A stretch of 64,000 nt of DNA from Shinella yambaruensis (GTDB lineage: Bacteria > Pseudomonadota > Alphaproteobacteria > Rhizobiales > Rhizobiaceae). The translations under genes were made by a program, and so were the position numbers. The notes under the pieces are model-generated. The model searched no databases, was not told the origin of the DNA, and worked only from the letters and a program-made list of their open reading frames with translations. Each line of letters starts with the position of its first letter. The stretch's first letter is position 1. Positions 44,399-53,620 of the stretch are shown here, piece after piece. The DNA lies in contig NZ_JALJCK010000001.1 in NCBI RefSeq assembly GCF_022899355.1, positions 472,346 through 536,345 of the forward strand. Direction: 5' to 3'.

Positions 44399-45505
44399 TC
44401 AGCGGGTGATGATGTTGACCTTGGCAGGGTCGATATTGACGAGGATGGGATTGCCGATCGGCGTGCGAAGGCTCGGATGAACGCGCGCCAGAAGCCGCGT
44501 TTCGCCGACCGAAACCATGTAGTCGACACATTCGCCGAGGAAGACCTTGGTATCGACGCGACCTTCGAGAAGATTGCCGGACGCGCCGTTCTCCTTGCCG
44601 GGCTCGATCAGATGGACGTTCTCCGGACGGATCGCTACAGTGAGCTTGTCACGCACGTCGAGCGCCTCTTCCGATACGACTTCGATGGTGCCGGCCGGGC
44701 TTTCGACCGCCCAGCGACCGGCCTCGCTGCCACGCGCGGCAACCTTGCATTCCATGAAATTCGAGGAACCGATGAAATCCGCGACAAAACGGGTCTGCGG
44801 CGCCTCGTAGATGTCGCGTGGCGAGCCGAGCTGGACAATCTGGCCGTCATTCATGACGGCGATCTGATGGGAGAGCGCCAGCGCCTCCTGCTGGTCATGC
44901 GTCACGTAAAGCGTCGTGAGGTTCAGCTCGCGCTGAAGGCGCTTCAGTTCGAAGCGCATCTGCTCGCGCAGCTTGGCGTCGAGGTTGGAGAGCGGCTCGT
45001 CGAGAAGCAGAAGCCGTGGCTCCATGACAAGCGCCCGGGCAAGCGCAAGTCGTTGCTGCTGACCGCCGGAAAGACGCGTCGCCTCGCGGCCCGCGTAACT
45101 CTCCAGCGCCACCGCCTTCAGCACCCGCTCGACCTTCTCCTCGATCTGCTTCTTGGAGAAGCCGGCTTTGCTGACCCGCAGCGGAAACGCGGCATTCTCG
45201 AAAACGCTCATATGCGGCCAGATGGCGTAGCTCTGGAAGACCATGCCGAAATTGCGGCGGTTCGGCGCCACGAAGACGCCCTTGCCGGCGGAATAGACGG
45301 TGACGTCCTCGACGGAGATATTGCCCTTGACCGGCCGCTCGAGGCCGGCGATCGAGCGAAGCATCGTCGTCTTCCCGCAGCCGCTCGGGCCAAGCAAGGT
45401 GAAGAGCTTGCCTTGCGGCACATCGAAGGAGATATCCTTGGCGGCGCGGACGGCCTTGCCCTTGCCGTCGGCATATTCGGTCGTTAGTCCCTGAACATTG
45501 AGCAT
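44399..45505 (-). CDS. ABC transporter ATP-binding protein (FbpC/PotA type)
   Basis: A 368-residue ATPase: Walker A GPSGCGKTT, Q-loop VFQSYAIWPH, signature [15 protein letters not shown], Walker [15 protein letters not shown]-loop YVTHDQQEAL and a C-terminal TOBE domain (AIRPENVHL). It powers the permease encoded at 47775. It follows the two binding-protein genes and a strong hairpin, and leads into the two enzyme genes. Confidence 0.9.
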   Translation of the reverse strand: MLNVQGLTTEYADGKGKAVRAAKDISFDVPQGKLFTLLGPSGCGKTTMLRSIAGLERPVKGNISVEDVTVYSAGKGVFVAPNRRNFGMVFQSYAIWPHMSVFENAAFPLRVSKAGFSKKQIEEKVERVLKAVALESYAGREATRLSGGQQQRLALARALVMEPRLLLLDEPLSNLDAKLREQMRFELKRLQRELNLTTLYVTHDQQEALALSHQIAVMNDGQIVQLGSPRDIYEAPQTRFVADFIGSSNFMECKVAARGSEAGRWAVESPAGTIEVVSEEALDVRDKLTVAIRPENVHLIEPGKENGASGNLLEGRVDTKVFLGECVDYMVSVGETRLLARVHPSLRTPIGNPILVNIDPAKVNIITR

Positions 45506-45557
45506 TCAACATCTCCTCAAGTCCGCCGCGCTCCCCGCACGGCCGGTCTTCATCAGC

Positions 45558-45585
45558 GGGACATCGCGGACGTTCGCGATGTCCC
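45558..45585 (-). other. Strong intercistronic hairpin after binding-protein gene
   Basis: GGGACATCGCG (45558-45568) and CGCGATGTCCC (45575-45585) are perfect 11-bp inverted arms around GACGTT. It lies between the first binding-protein stop (45601) and the ATPase start (45505) and has no T-run. Confidence 0.6.
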
Positions 45586-45600
45586 CGTTCGATCGGTCAC

Positions 45601-46647
45601 CTACTTGACGGCCTTCTCGAAGGTGTCGCGCCACTCGGCAAGCTTGTCGAGCATGGCCGCGCCGTCGACGACCTTGACGTCGAGGCTCGTCGGCAACGGG
45701 ACAATCTTGATGTTGGTCGGCGTGAAGCCGCGTTCGGCAAGGATCTTCTGGCCGTCCGTCAGCGTGAAGTCCTGGAACAGGATCGCCGCATTCGGATGCT
45801 TGGCGGTCTTGGCGATGCCAAGGCCGTTGACGCGCGCAACCGATGGACCGAGTTGCAGGGACTTGATCGGTGCACCGTCCTTGTTCATCTGATCGACCTT
45901 GTAGAAATAGGTCGTCAACGCCAGAGGCACTTCGCCGGAGGCCGCCAGGTTGGTCAGGAGTGTGTGCCCCTTGCGCAGCGAGATGCCGTTGGTATCCGCG
46001 AGCCTGGTGAAGAAGTCGATGCCTTCCTTCTCGCTCGGGAAGCTGGCATTGACGGTAGCAAGCCAGTCGTAGGCCTCCGCTTCCAGGCCGACCTTGCCCT
46101 TCCACTTCGGATCGAGCAGGTCACTCCAGGCGTTCGGTACGTCCGCCTCGGAGACGAGGTCGGTGTTGTAGGCCGCCGTGATGATATTCAAGCGGCTACC
46201 GACCCATTCCTTATGTGCGGGAACCGCGCCTTCGAAAATATCCGGAATAATGGGCGACGAGACGGGCTGCAGAATGTTTTCCCGGTGCAGCGCTTCGAGT
46301 TCCGGCCCGTTCGTCTCGATCAGGTCGGCATCATGGCGGCCTGCCTTGATCTCGGTAACCGCACGGCGGAGCACATCTTCAGAACTGCCGCGCCAGATGG
46401 TGACCGGGATATCGTATTTTGCAGTGAACGCCTCGGTCATCGCGGTAACGTCCTCGACGGGCGTAGCCGTGTACAACGTCAACGCCCCTTCCGCCTTCGC
46501 CGCAGCCACCAACTTTTCCAAGCGGTCCGGACCGTTGTAGCTGGAGGCCTCGTCGATCGTCTGCGCCATCGCCGATGTCGCCAGGAAGGCTCCGAAGAGA
46601 GCCGCCGTGCGCGTCAAATGTTTCAGCAAATTCAGGGTGTCTGGCAT
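45601..46647 (-). CDS. ABC transporter substrate-binding protein (iron/phosphonate type), paralog 1
   Basis: A 348-residue periplasmic binding protein with a signal peptide (about residues 1-28, ending TSAMAQ). Motifs such as ALTLYTATPVEDVTAMTEAF, WRGSSEDVLRRAVTEIKAGR and TNGPELEALHRENILQPV place it in the FutA/AfuA-like family, which includes binders of ferric iron, aminoethylphosphonate and small organic acids. It is highly similar to the neighbouring protein encoded at 46681, a tandem duplication. Its metal-binding tyrosines cannot be assigned with confidence, and the enzyme neighbours suggest an organic ligand. Confidence 0.87.
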   Translation of the reverse strand: MPDTLNLLKHLTRTAALFGAFLATSAMAQTIDEASSYNGPDRLEKLVAAAKAEGALTLYTATPVEDVTAMTEAFTAKYDIPVTIWRGSSEDVLRRAVTEIKAGRHDADLIETNGPELEALHRENILQPVSSPIIPDIFEGAVPAHKEWVGSRLNIITAAYNTDLVSEADVPNAWSDLLDPKWKGKVGLEAEAYDWLATVNASFPSEKEGIDFFTRLADTNGISLRKGHTLLTNLAASGEVPLALTTYFYKVDQMNKDGAPIKSLQLGPSVARVNGLGIAKTAKHPNAAILFQDFTLTDGQKILAERGFTPTNIKIVPLPTSLDVKVVDGAAMLDKLAEWRDTFEKAVK

Positions 46648-46680
46648 GTGGTTCCTCCTCCAAAGAATTTCTGGGCCTTG

Positions 46681-47733
46681 TCACTGAAAGGTGGTCTCGA
46701 ACGTCTCGCGCCATTCCGTAAGCGCGTCGAGCATCCCGGTCGGCTCGATGACCTTGACCTCCATGCCCGCCGGGAATGGCACTTCCTTCGTGTTGGTCGG
46801 CGTAAAATGGCGCGACGCCAGGATCTTCTGCCCCTCCGTCAACGTGAACTGCTGATAGAGGATCGCGGCATTCGGGTGCGCGGTGGTCCGTGCGACGCCG
46901 AGCCCGTTGATGCGGGCGATGGCTGGCCCCAACGACAAGGCCTTGATCGGCGCGCCGTCCTGTTCCATCTGGTGAACGCGATAGAGATAGACCTGAAGCA
47001 TGATCGGCAGTTCGCCCGAGGCGGTCATGTTGGCAAGCTGCGGGTGGCCCTTGTGCAAGGGCGGGCGATTGGTCTCGGCAAGCTTCCTGAAGAAGGCAAG
47101 CCCCTCCTCCCGCGAGGGAAAACTCTGGATCACCGTGGCCAACCAGTCGTATGCCTCCGATTCGATGCCGATCTTCCCGCCCCACCTCGGATCAAGGAGA
47201 TCGTCCCAGCGCTTCGGTACATCCGCCTCCGAAACGAGCTCGGTGTTGTAGGAGGCCGTGATGACATTGAGACGGCTGCCGACCCATTCCCGGTGATCCG
47301 GCACCGCATCCGGAAAAATCTCGGAGAAAACAGGTGAATCGACGGCCTGCAGGATGTTTTCGCGGTGGAGGGCTTCGAGTTCCGGACCGTTCGTTTCGAT
47401 CACGTCGACGTCGTGGCGGCCGCCCTTGATCTCGGTAACGGCGCGCCGCAGCACGTCCTCCGAACTGCCGCGCCACAAGGTTACCGGAATACCATACTTC
47501 GCGGTGAAGGCGGCGATCACCTGATTGACGTCGTCTACCGGCGTTGCCGTGTAGAGTGTCAGCGTTCCCTCCTTCTTCGCGCCGGCGACCAGTCTTTCCA
47601 TCCGGTCCGGTCCGTCATAGGCGGCAACTTCGGCGACCGACTGCGCCAACGCGGGACCTGCGGCAAGGACAACGACGAGACCGAGCGCAAGCACCCTGCG
47701 AGTAATGCCTTCATGGAACTTCGGATTGATCAT
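46681..47733 (-). CDS. ABC transporter substrate-binding protein (iron/phosphonate type), paralog 2
   Basis: A 350-residue periplasmic binding protein, paralog of the next gene. The signal peptide ends ...AAGPALAQ. It keeps the same blocks (GTLTLYTATPVDDVNQVIAAF, GSSEDVLRRAVTEIKGGRHD, EWVGSRLNVITASYNTELVS). Differences concentrate in the C-terminal half, for example VYLYRVHQMEQDGAP against TYFYKVDQMNKDGAP. Both copies look intact. The pair may widen the ligand range of one permease. It is 33 bp upstream of paralog 1 and 41 bp downstream of the permease gene. Confidence 0.87.
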   Translation of the reverse strand: MINPKFHEGITRRVLALGLVVVLAAGPALAQSVAEVAAYDGPDRMERLVAGAKKEGTLTLYTATPVDDVNQVIAAFTAKYGIPVTLWRGSSEDVLRRAVTEIKGGRHDVDVIETNGPELEALHRENILQAVDSPVFSEIFPDAVPDHREWVGSRLNVITASYNTELVSEADVPKRWDDLLDPRWGGKIGIESEAYDWLATVIQSFPSREEGLAFFRKLAETNRPPLHKGHPQLANMTASGELPIMLQVYLYRVHQMEQDGAPIKALSLGPAIARINGLGVARTTAHPNAAILYQQFTLTEGQKILASRHFTPTNTKEVPFPAGMEVKVIEPTGMLDALTEWRETFETTFQ

Positions 47734-47774
47734 CTCTTCCTCCCTTATCTCAAAGCCGGACCTCCCAATCCGGC

Positions 47775-49520
47775 TTACGCTTCCTTGACTCCGAACCTCT
47801 TGCCCACGAGCTGGGCGAGCATGACGACGATGAAGAGCGCAATGATCATCATCACCCCGAAGGCGGAGAGTTCGACATACTGGCCGTTCTGCCAGAGCTC
47901 CCAGATGACAATCGACACCACTTCCGAACCGGGGCTGTAAAGCAGCACGGAACTGGACAGTTCACGGATCGAGACGACGACGATGTAGATCCAGCCGGCG
48001 AGCAGGCCGGGCTTCAACAGCGGCAGCACGATGCGCACGAAGCTCTGGCTCCAGGAGGCGCCGCTCATCGCGGCCGACTCTTCGAGATCCTTGTGGATCT
48101 GCAGCATCGACGTGGTGTTGTAGCGGATGCCGTAGGGCATGAAGCGCGTCACATAGGCGATGAAGATGATCCAGGTCGTGCCGTAGATGCCGATGTCGAG
48201 ATAGAGGTAGCAGATCATCACCGACAGGCCGAGCACGAGCCCCGGAAAGACCATCGGCAACGAGGCGACATTGTCGAGCAGCCACCGCGCGGGCAGCTTG
48301 GTGCGGATGACGATCCAGCAGATGACCGCGGTCAACAGCATGATCGTCGTCGCGGCGCCAAGCGACAGCATCGCGCTGTTCCATACCGCCTGGCCGACCA
48401 TCGGGTAGTTGATGACCTTGACATAGGCATCGAAGGAAAGGCGGCTCAGAGCGGACCAGGAGGGCACGCTGTAATACTTGTTCAGCGACGACCAGAAGAG
48501 CACGAGGAACGGCAATACGATGACCAGGATCATGTAGAGGACGATCAGGATCGCGGCGGGAATGCGCCAGACGCCGAGGTCGAACGGCCGCGGGCGAAAT
48601 CCCTTGCCGGTGACGGTCGAGTATTTGCTCCCCTGGCTCGACAGCTTCGACTGGAAATAGATGCCGAAGGAAGCGATCAGCAGCAGCACGACGGCATAGG
48701 CGGAAGCCAGCCCGACATTGCTCGGATATTCCCGGATCGCCTCGTAGATCGACGAGGTGAAGACCTCGATGCCGACCGGCATGCCGAGCAGCGCCGGAAC
48801 CTCGAAGGATTCGATCGAGCGGATGAACAGGATGAAGAACGAGGCGATCAACGCCGGCCAGACGAGTTTCAGCGTGATGCGGAACATGATCTGGCCGATG
48901 GACGCGCCGGACATCAGGGCGGACTCTTCCAGCGACGGGTCCATGGAGCGGAATGCCGCCGACATCAGCAGGAAGGCGATCGGCGAATAGTGCAGCCCTT
49001 CGACCCAGATCATGCCGCCCATCGAATAGATGTCGAAGACCGGACCGGAGAGACCGAACATGTTTTTGAGCATCAGGTTGAAAAGCCCGATCTGCGGGCT
49101 CGCAACCATGATCCAGGATACGGTGAAAAGGATCGACGGGATGACCAGAGGCACGATGGAGGCCGCATAGAACATCATCTTGAAGGGCGTGTTCGTCCGC
49201 TCGTTGAGCCAGGCGAAAAGGGTGCCGATGAACAGCGCCAGACAGGACGTGCCCGTTGCGAAGACCACCGAATTGCGAAACAGCGGCAGAATGCTGCTGT
49301 CGGTGAGCGCACGCACATAGTTACCCAGCGTGAAGATGGCCGGAATGTCGCCTGCGGCAGGCGTCATGAAACTCTGCCACAGAAGGAAGACCAGCGGCAC
49401 CAGCGCCAGCCAGCCGACGATCAGCACCGCGGCGCCGATGATCAACCATTCCGGCCTGATGCGGCCGAAGAAGCTCGGCTTTTCGACCGATTTTGCGAAG
49501 CTGCTTTCGTGTAACGACAT
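47775..49520 (-). CDS. ABC transporter permease, fused two-domain (FbpB type)
   Basis: A 581-residue inner-membrane permease with about twelve helices. Two BPD-transport domains are fused in one chain, each with an EAA loop: EESALMSGASIGQIMFRITL in the first half and EESAAMSGASWSQSFVRIVL in the second. This is the arrangement of FbpB/AfuB-type importers. It therefore supplies the complete channel without a second permease gene. It follows the flavin monooxygenase gene by 39 bp. Confidence 0.92.
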   Translation of the reverse strand: MSLHESSFAKSVEKPSFFGRIRPEWLIIGAAVLIVGWLALVPLVFLLWQSFMTPAAGDIPAIFTLGNYVRALTDSSILPLFRNSVVFATGTSCLALFIGTLFAWLNERTNTPFKMMFYAASIVPLVIPSILFTVSWIMVASPQIGLFNLMLKNMFGLSGPVFDIYSMGGMIWVEGLHYSPIAFLLMSAAFRSMDPSLEESALMSGASIGQIMFRITLKLVWPALIASFFILFIRSIESFEVPALLGMPVGIEVFTSSIYEAIREYPSNVGLASAYAVVLLLIASFGIYFQSKLSSQGSKYSTVTGKGFRPRPFDLGVWRIPAAILIVLYMILVIVLPFLVLFWSSLNKYYSVPSWSALSRLSFDAYVKVINYPMVGQAVWNSAMLSLGAATTIMLLTAVICWIVIRTKLPARWLLDNVASLPMVFPGLVLGLSVMICYLYLDIGIYGTTWIIFIAYVTRFMPYGIRYNTTSMLQIHKDLEESAAMSGASWSQSFVRIVLPLLKPGLLAGWIYIVVVSIRELSSSVLLYSPGSEVVSIVIWELWQNGQYVELSAFGVMMIIALFIVVMLAQLVGKRFGVKEA

Positions 49521-49559
49521 CCCGACCTCCCGAACGAAATGCTGCCGGCAAGCCGGGGA

Positions 49560-50813
49560 TCAAACCCCGGCCGGCGACATCGCGAGGTTTTCCTTATGGT
49601 AGCCCGCGATCTTCTGGTAGCTGGTGGATAGCTTCTCGAGATCCTCGTGGCTAATCACCTTGTTGATGTCGTCGAACGGCTTGTCGCCCGTCCGCTCGTA
49701 GACTTCGCGCAGGATTGCATCCGGCGGGTTCTTGCGATTGGTGAGCACGACCTGCGCGGTGGCCGGGCGGCGGATCGCCTCATAGGCATGCATCGCCTTG
49801 ACGGGATCGCCTTCCTTGACGATCGCATCAGTCAGCGCCCGGCAATCGAGGATCGCCTGAGCCGAACCGTTGGCGCCACGCGGATACATGGGATGGGCAG
49901 CGTCGCCGAGCAACGTCACGCGGCCGAAGGTCCACTGGTTGAGCGGATCCTGGTCCACCATCGGATATTCGAGGATGGCGTCGGCCGCCTTGAACAGCGC
50001 CGGGCAATCCAGCCAATCGAACTTCCAGTCCTTGACGACATCGAAGAAGTCCTCGAGGCGGCCCGGCTTGTTCCAGTCGCGCTGCGACTTGTAGCTCTCC
50101 GTCGCGATGTCCACGACCCAGTTGATGAGCTGCGTGCCCTCGCCGTCGATATTGTCGCGGATCGGGTAGATCAGCACCTTGGCGGTATTCAGCCAACCGA
50201 TGCGCACCATGCTCGCACCGGTAAGGAACGGTTTCCACTTGGTGACGCCGCGCCACATGTTGATGCCCGAGTAACGCGGCGGACCCTCGTTCGGATAAAG
50301 CTGCTTGCGGATCTTCGAATGGATGCCCTCCGCGCTGACAACCATTTCGGCCTTCACCGAAGGACGCGCCGAGCCATCGCGCGGATCGACGAAATGTAAG
50401 GTGACGAGGTCGTCGTCCTGTTCGAAACCGGTGCACTGCCAGCCGGTCATCAGGCGGTCGGCGCCGCAGCGCGCCTTGAAGGTCTCCACCAGAACCATGT
50501 GCAGGTCGCCGCGGTGGATCGAGAACTGTGGCCAGTCATAGCCGGCATAACGACCGGTCGGCTCGCTGAAGATGTGCTGGCCGTAACGATTGTAGAAACC
50601 GGATTCCCTGGTGGTGATCGCCACCTTGGCCAAAGCTTCTTCGAGGCCGAGCTTGCACATTTCACGCGCGGCATGCGGAAGAAGATTGATCCCGACCCCA
50701 AGCGCCTTGAGTTCCGGGGCGGCTTCGTAAACCCGCGAGGCAATCCCCTGCTCCTTGAGCATCAGCGCGAGCGTCAAGCCGCCGATGCCTCCTCCAACGA
50801 TCGTCACTTCCAT
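49560..50813 (-). CDS. Flavin-dependent aromatic monooxygenase, PhzS-like
   Basis: A 417-residue class A flavoprotein hydroxylase. The FAD motif VGGGIGGLTLALML is at the very N-terminus, GIHSKIR matches the DG motif region, and GRVTLLGDAAHPMYPRGANG carries the second FAD-binding GD motif. GVGINLLPHA, QFSIHRGDLHM and the following ITMWRGVT-type segment (INMWRGVTKW) match PhzS, the phenazine monooxygenase. It would hydroxylate an aromatic acid with NAD(P)H and O2. It is the first gene of a seven- or eight-gene minus-strand cluster with an importer and two possible decarboxylases. Confidence 0.85.
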   Translation of the reverse strand: MEVTIVGGGIGGLTLALMLKEQGIASRVYEAAPELKALGVGINLLPHAAREMCKLGLEEALAKVAITTRESGFYNRYGQHIFSEPTGRYAGYDWPQFSIHRGDLHMVLVETFKARCGADRLMTGWQCTGFEQDDDLVTLHFVDPRDGSARPSVKAEMVVSAEGIHSKIRKQLYPNEGPPRYSGINMWRGVTKWKPFLTGASMVRIGWLNTAKVLIYPIRDNIDGEGTQLINWVVDIATESYKSQRDWNKPGRLEDFFDVVKDWKFDWLDCPALFKAADAILEYPMVDQDPLNQWTFGRVTLLGDAAHPMYPRGANGSAQAILDCRALTDAIVKEGDPVKAMHAYEAIRRPATAQVVLTNRKNPPDAILREVYERTGDKPFDDINKVISHEDLEKLSTSYQKIAGYHKENLAMSPAGV

Positions 50814-51050
50814 TCGTCTGCTCCCATCTGAGAATAGCCCGTTCCCCGCAAAGTTGCGGGATACGTGTGGTCAGTCGGGACTCTGGGCAAAGCTCCGCCG
50901 GCGGCCCGGACACCCGAAACCGTCGCCAATCTCAAACTTTTCCGATCCTCCCGCTCATCGCGACTGCCGCGACCCGAGCCGCCCGATCTGCGATGTTGAT
51001 GAAAGGGGTAGAGCCATTCTTGCCAATTGACAAATAGATAGATTGTTTGA

Positions 51051-51073
51051 AGTCATCTCAAAAACAGATGACT
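51051..51073. promoter_or_regulatory. Inverted repeat upstream of the monooxygenase gene
   Basis: AGTCATCT (51051-51058) and AGATGACT (51066-51073) are perfect inverted arms around CAAAAAC, about 240 bp upstream of the monooxygenase start. The AT-rich flank suggests a promoter region; it may bind the LysR protein of the cluster. It is also downstream of the sulfatase stop, so a terminator role cannot be excluded. Confidence 0.45.
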
Positions 51074-51091
51074 GAAATTCGGATGACCACA

Positions 51092-51114
51092 CGAACGGTT
51101 CGTTGGACGGTTCG
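51092..51114. repeat. Short palindrome with direct repeat
   Basis: CGAACGGTTCG (51092-51102) is a palindrome, and ACGGTTCG recurs at 51095-51102 and 51107-51114, a 12-bp period. It is part of the 467-bp gap 50814-51280; nothing else is assignable there. Confidence 0.35.
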
Positions 51115-51280
51115 ACCCGCCTGCAATTCAAGATCAGAAAATCTTCAATGGAATCATTTACTTGAACTGACAGGCCAGACGGACGCCGGCGCGGCCGTTC
51201 TCATGTCGGCTGACTGAGGTGTTCGCGGCGAAGGCTGCCGCACAGGCGGATGCGGCAGCCCGGGATATCGGACGGCGGGA

Positions 51281-52837
51281 TCAATAGTCGGCGTATGGAA
51301 GATAGGAACGCCGCTCCACATCGGGGAAACGCTCGCCGGTGCGCACGAAGCGCGTGTGCTCCTCGATCGGGTTGGGATAATGTTCCCAGCTGCGCTGCTT
51401 GCCTTTTTGCATCGCCCTGTTGACGAACTGGCGCACGCGCTGACTCTGCATGACCTCCGCACGGAGCTTCGGCAGATCCCAGATCGCCTCGACCGCTTCC
51501 AGCAGCCGTTCGAGTTCCGGCTGGAAGGCAGGATCGTCCGCCAGGTTGCGCGTTTCGCCGGGATCGGCGGCAAGATCGTACAATTGCGTGGGATAGGCCT
51601 TCGACACCACGATCTTTCTGGCGCCGCGGCGCAGCATGACGCGGGGAGCCTTCGTTCCTCCGTCGATGTGTTCGGCCATGGTCACGCGCTGCGGATCGTC
51701 CTTGGCGAGCAGGGGAAGAAGGCTCCTGCCCTCGTGCGGCGTGACGAAAGCCCCCGCGTCACCACCCCCGAGATCGACGAGGGTCGGCAGCAGGTCGAGA
51801 AGCGAGACGGGCGCGACGATCCTCGAGAGCCCCTTCCCATCCGGACGATAGACGACCAGCGGGACGCGGATGGCGGGGTCAAAGAGGTTCTTCTTGAACC
51901 ACAGACCCCGTTCCCCGATCATGTCGCCATGGTCGGATGTGAAGATTATCACCGTCTCATCGGCGATGCCCGCGTCCTCCAGCGTCTTGCGCAACTCGCC
52001 GAGCTTGCGGTCGACATAGCTGATCATGCCGTAATATCCGCGGCGCGCGCGCCGGTAGATCTCATCCGTCACCTCGAACTTGTCGAGGCTGTAGTGGAAA
52101 TAGAGGGACCGGCTATGCGGGTCCAACGCGTCGAGCGGAATCGTCGCGGTGCGCGGCGGGTCGATGCACTCGTCCGTATAGAGGTCCCAGTATTCCCGCG
52201 TGATGACGTATGGATCATGCGGCTGCGTGAAGGAGACCGTCATGAACATCGGCCGACCATCGCCGTAGCGCCGCCAGTCGAAAATGTGCTGCGCCGCCCG
52301 CCGCGCGACTTCGTCGTCATAGTCGATCTGCTGGGAACGGGCGAGCGGGCCTGCGTCGGCGATCGTCTCGACGCTGGAGACCCCGAACGGCACCTTGCCC
52401 TTGGCGACGATCTCCTCGTCCTCCAGCTCGTCATAGGTTTTCGGCGGCACCCAGCTGAAGTCGGCCGGGTAGATCTCGGTCGTCAACCTGTCCTCATAGC
52501 CATGATGCTGATCGGGGCCGACAAAATGCATCTTGCCGGAGATGCAGGTGTAGTAGCCGGCATCGCGCAGATAGTGCGCGATGGTCGGAACCGCGGCCGG
52601 AAACTCCGCGGCGTTGTCGAAGGCGCCGATCCGCGACGGCAGGCGCCCGCTCATCAGAGCGAAGCGCGACGGCGCGCAAAGCGGGTAGTTGCAATAGGCA
52701 TTTTCAAAGACCGAGCCCTGCTCCGCCAGACGGTCGATGTTCGGTGTCCTGCAGACCCTGTTGCCGTAGACGGAAAGCGCGATGGCCGTCAGCTGATCGC
52801 ACATGACAAGCAGGATGTTCGGTTGTTTCCGACGCAT
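51281..52837 (-). CDS. Sulfatase, choline-sulfatase (BetC) family
   Basis: A 518-residue type I sulfatase. The formylglycine motif is CAPSR with Cys54. MCDQLTAIA, SGKMHFVGPDQHHGYEDRLTTEIYPADF (quoted here only in part as SGKMHFVGPDQHHGYE) and SDHGDMIGERGLWFKKN closely follow rhizobial BetC, including the same Cys position. It would cleave a sulfate ester in the cytoplasm. The ATG at 52837 follows GAGGGGAAAAGC; a TTG at 52852 was rejected. It is the last gene of an amino-acid-type ABC operon, not of a betICBA operon, so its substrate may be a different sulfate ester taken up by that importer. Confidence 0.88.
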   Translation of the reverse strand: MRRKQPNILLVMCDQLTAIALSVYGNRVCRTPNIDRLAEQGSVFENAYCNYPLCAPSRFALMSGRLPSRIGAFDNAAEFPAAVPTIAHYLRDAGYYTCISGKMHFVGPDQHHGYEDRLTTEIYPADFSWVPPKTYDELEDEEIVAKGKVPFGVSSVETIADAGPLARSQQIDYDDEVARRAAQHIFDWRRYGDGRPMFMTVSFTQPHDPYVITREYWDLYTDECIDPPRTATIPLDALDPHSRSLYFHYSLDKFEVTDEIYRRARRGYYGMISYVDRKLGELRKTLEDAGIADETVIIFTSDHGDMIGERGLWFKKNLFDPAIRVPLVVYRPDGKGLSRIVAPVSLLDLLPTLVDLGGGDAGAFVTPHEGRSLLPLLAKDDPQRVTMAEHIDGGTKAPRVMLRRGARKIVVSKAYPTQLYDLAADPGETRNLADDPAFQPELERLLEAVEAIWDLPKLRAEVMQSQRVRQFVNRAMQKGKQRSWEHYPNPIEEHTRFVRTGERFPDVERRSYLPYADY

Positions 52838-52848
52838 GCTTTTTCCCC

Positions 52849-53616
52849 TCAATGACCGAGAATCTGGCTCAGGAACAGTTTGGACCGTTCGTGCCGTGGA
52901 TTGTCGAAGAAATCGGACGGAGCCGCCTCCTCGACGATCCGCCCCTTGTCCATGAACACGACCCGATCGGCGACCTTGCGGGCAAAGCCCATTTCGTGGG
53001 TCACGCAGAGCATCGTCATGCCGTCCTGCGCCAGTTCGATCATGACGTCGAGCACCTCCGAAATCATTTCCGGGTCGAGCGCCGAGGTCGGCTCATCGAA
53101 AAGCATGATCTCCGGCCGCATGCACAAGGCCCGCGCAATGGCAACGCGCTGCTGCTGGCCGCCCGAGAGTTCGCCCGGATAGCTTCCGGCCTTCTGTGGA
53201 ATCTTCACGCGCTCAAGATAAAGCATCGCCTGCTCCTCGGCCGCTTTCCGGTCCTGCCTGCGCACCAGCATCGGGGCGAGGACGCAATTCTCCAGCACCG
53301 TCAGGTGCGGGAAAAGGTTGAAGTGCTGAAACACCATGCCGACGTCCCGGCGGATCTCGTTGATGTTGGCGAGGTCCTCGTTGAGCTCCGTGCCGAGCAT
53401 CCTGATGGTGCCGGCCTGATGATCCTCAAGCTTGTTGAGGCAGCGGATGAAGGTCGACTTTCCGGAACCGGAAGGACCGCAGATCACGATCTTCTCGCCC
53501 GCCGCCACGCTCAGGCTGACGTCGAACAGAACCTGATGGGCTCCATAGAACTTCGCGAGGCTTTTGACGTCGACGGCAATCTCGCCGCTTTGTGTGCTCA
53601 TCTCCGTGCCTTTCAT
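52849..53616 (-). CDS. Polar amino acid-type ABC transporter ATP-binding protein (GlnQ/AapP type)
   Basis: A 255-residue ATPase with Walker [11 protein letters not shown]-loop [16 protein letters not shown], signature [15 protein letters not shown], Walker [14 protein letters not shown] and H-loop [14 protein letters not shown]. The ATG at 53616 lies 4 bp after the permease stop; an ATG at 53601 is an alternative start. It energises the two permeases upstream in the operon and precedes the sulfatase gene by 11 bp. Confidence 0.92.
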   Translation of the reverse strand: MKGTEMSTQSGEIAVDVKSLAKFYGAHQVLFDVSLSVAAGEKIVICGPSGSGKSTFIRCLNKLEDHQAGTIRMLGTELNEDLANINEIRRDVGMVFQHFNLFPHLTVLENCVLAPMLVRRQDRKAAEEQAMLYLERVKIPQKAGSYPGELSGGQQQRVAIARALCMRPEIMLFDEPTSALDPEMISEVLDVMIELAQDGMTMLCVTHEMGFARKVADRVVFMDKGRIVEEAAPSDFFDNPRHERSKLFLSQILGH

Positions 53617-53620
53617 CGGA

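Noticed and set aside
45601-49520. Ferric iron uptake system
   Set aside because: Family resemblance is real, but neighbours encode a monooxygenase and decarboxylase-type enzymes and no iron-regulatory box was seen.
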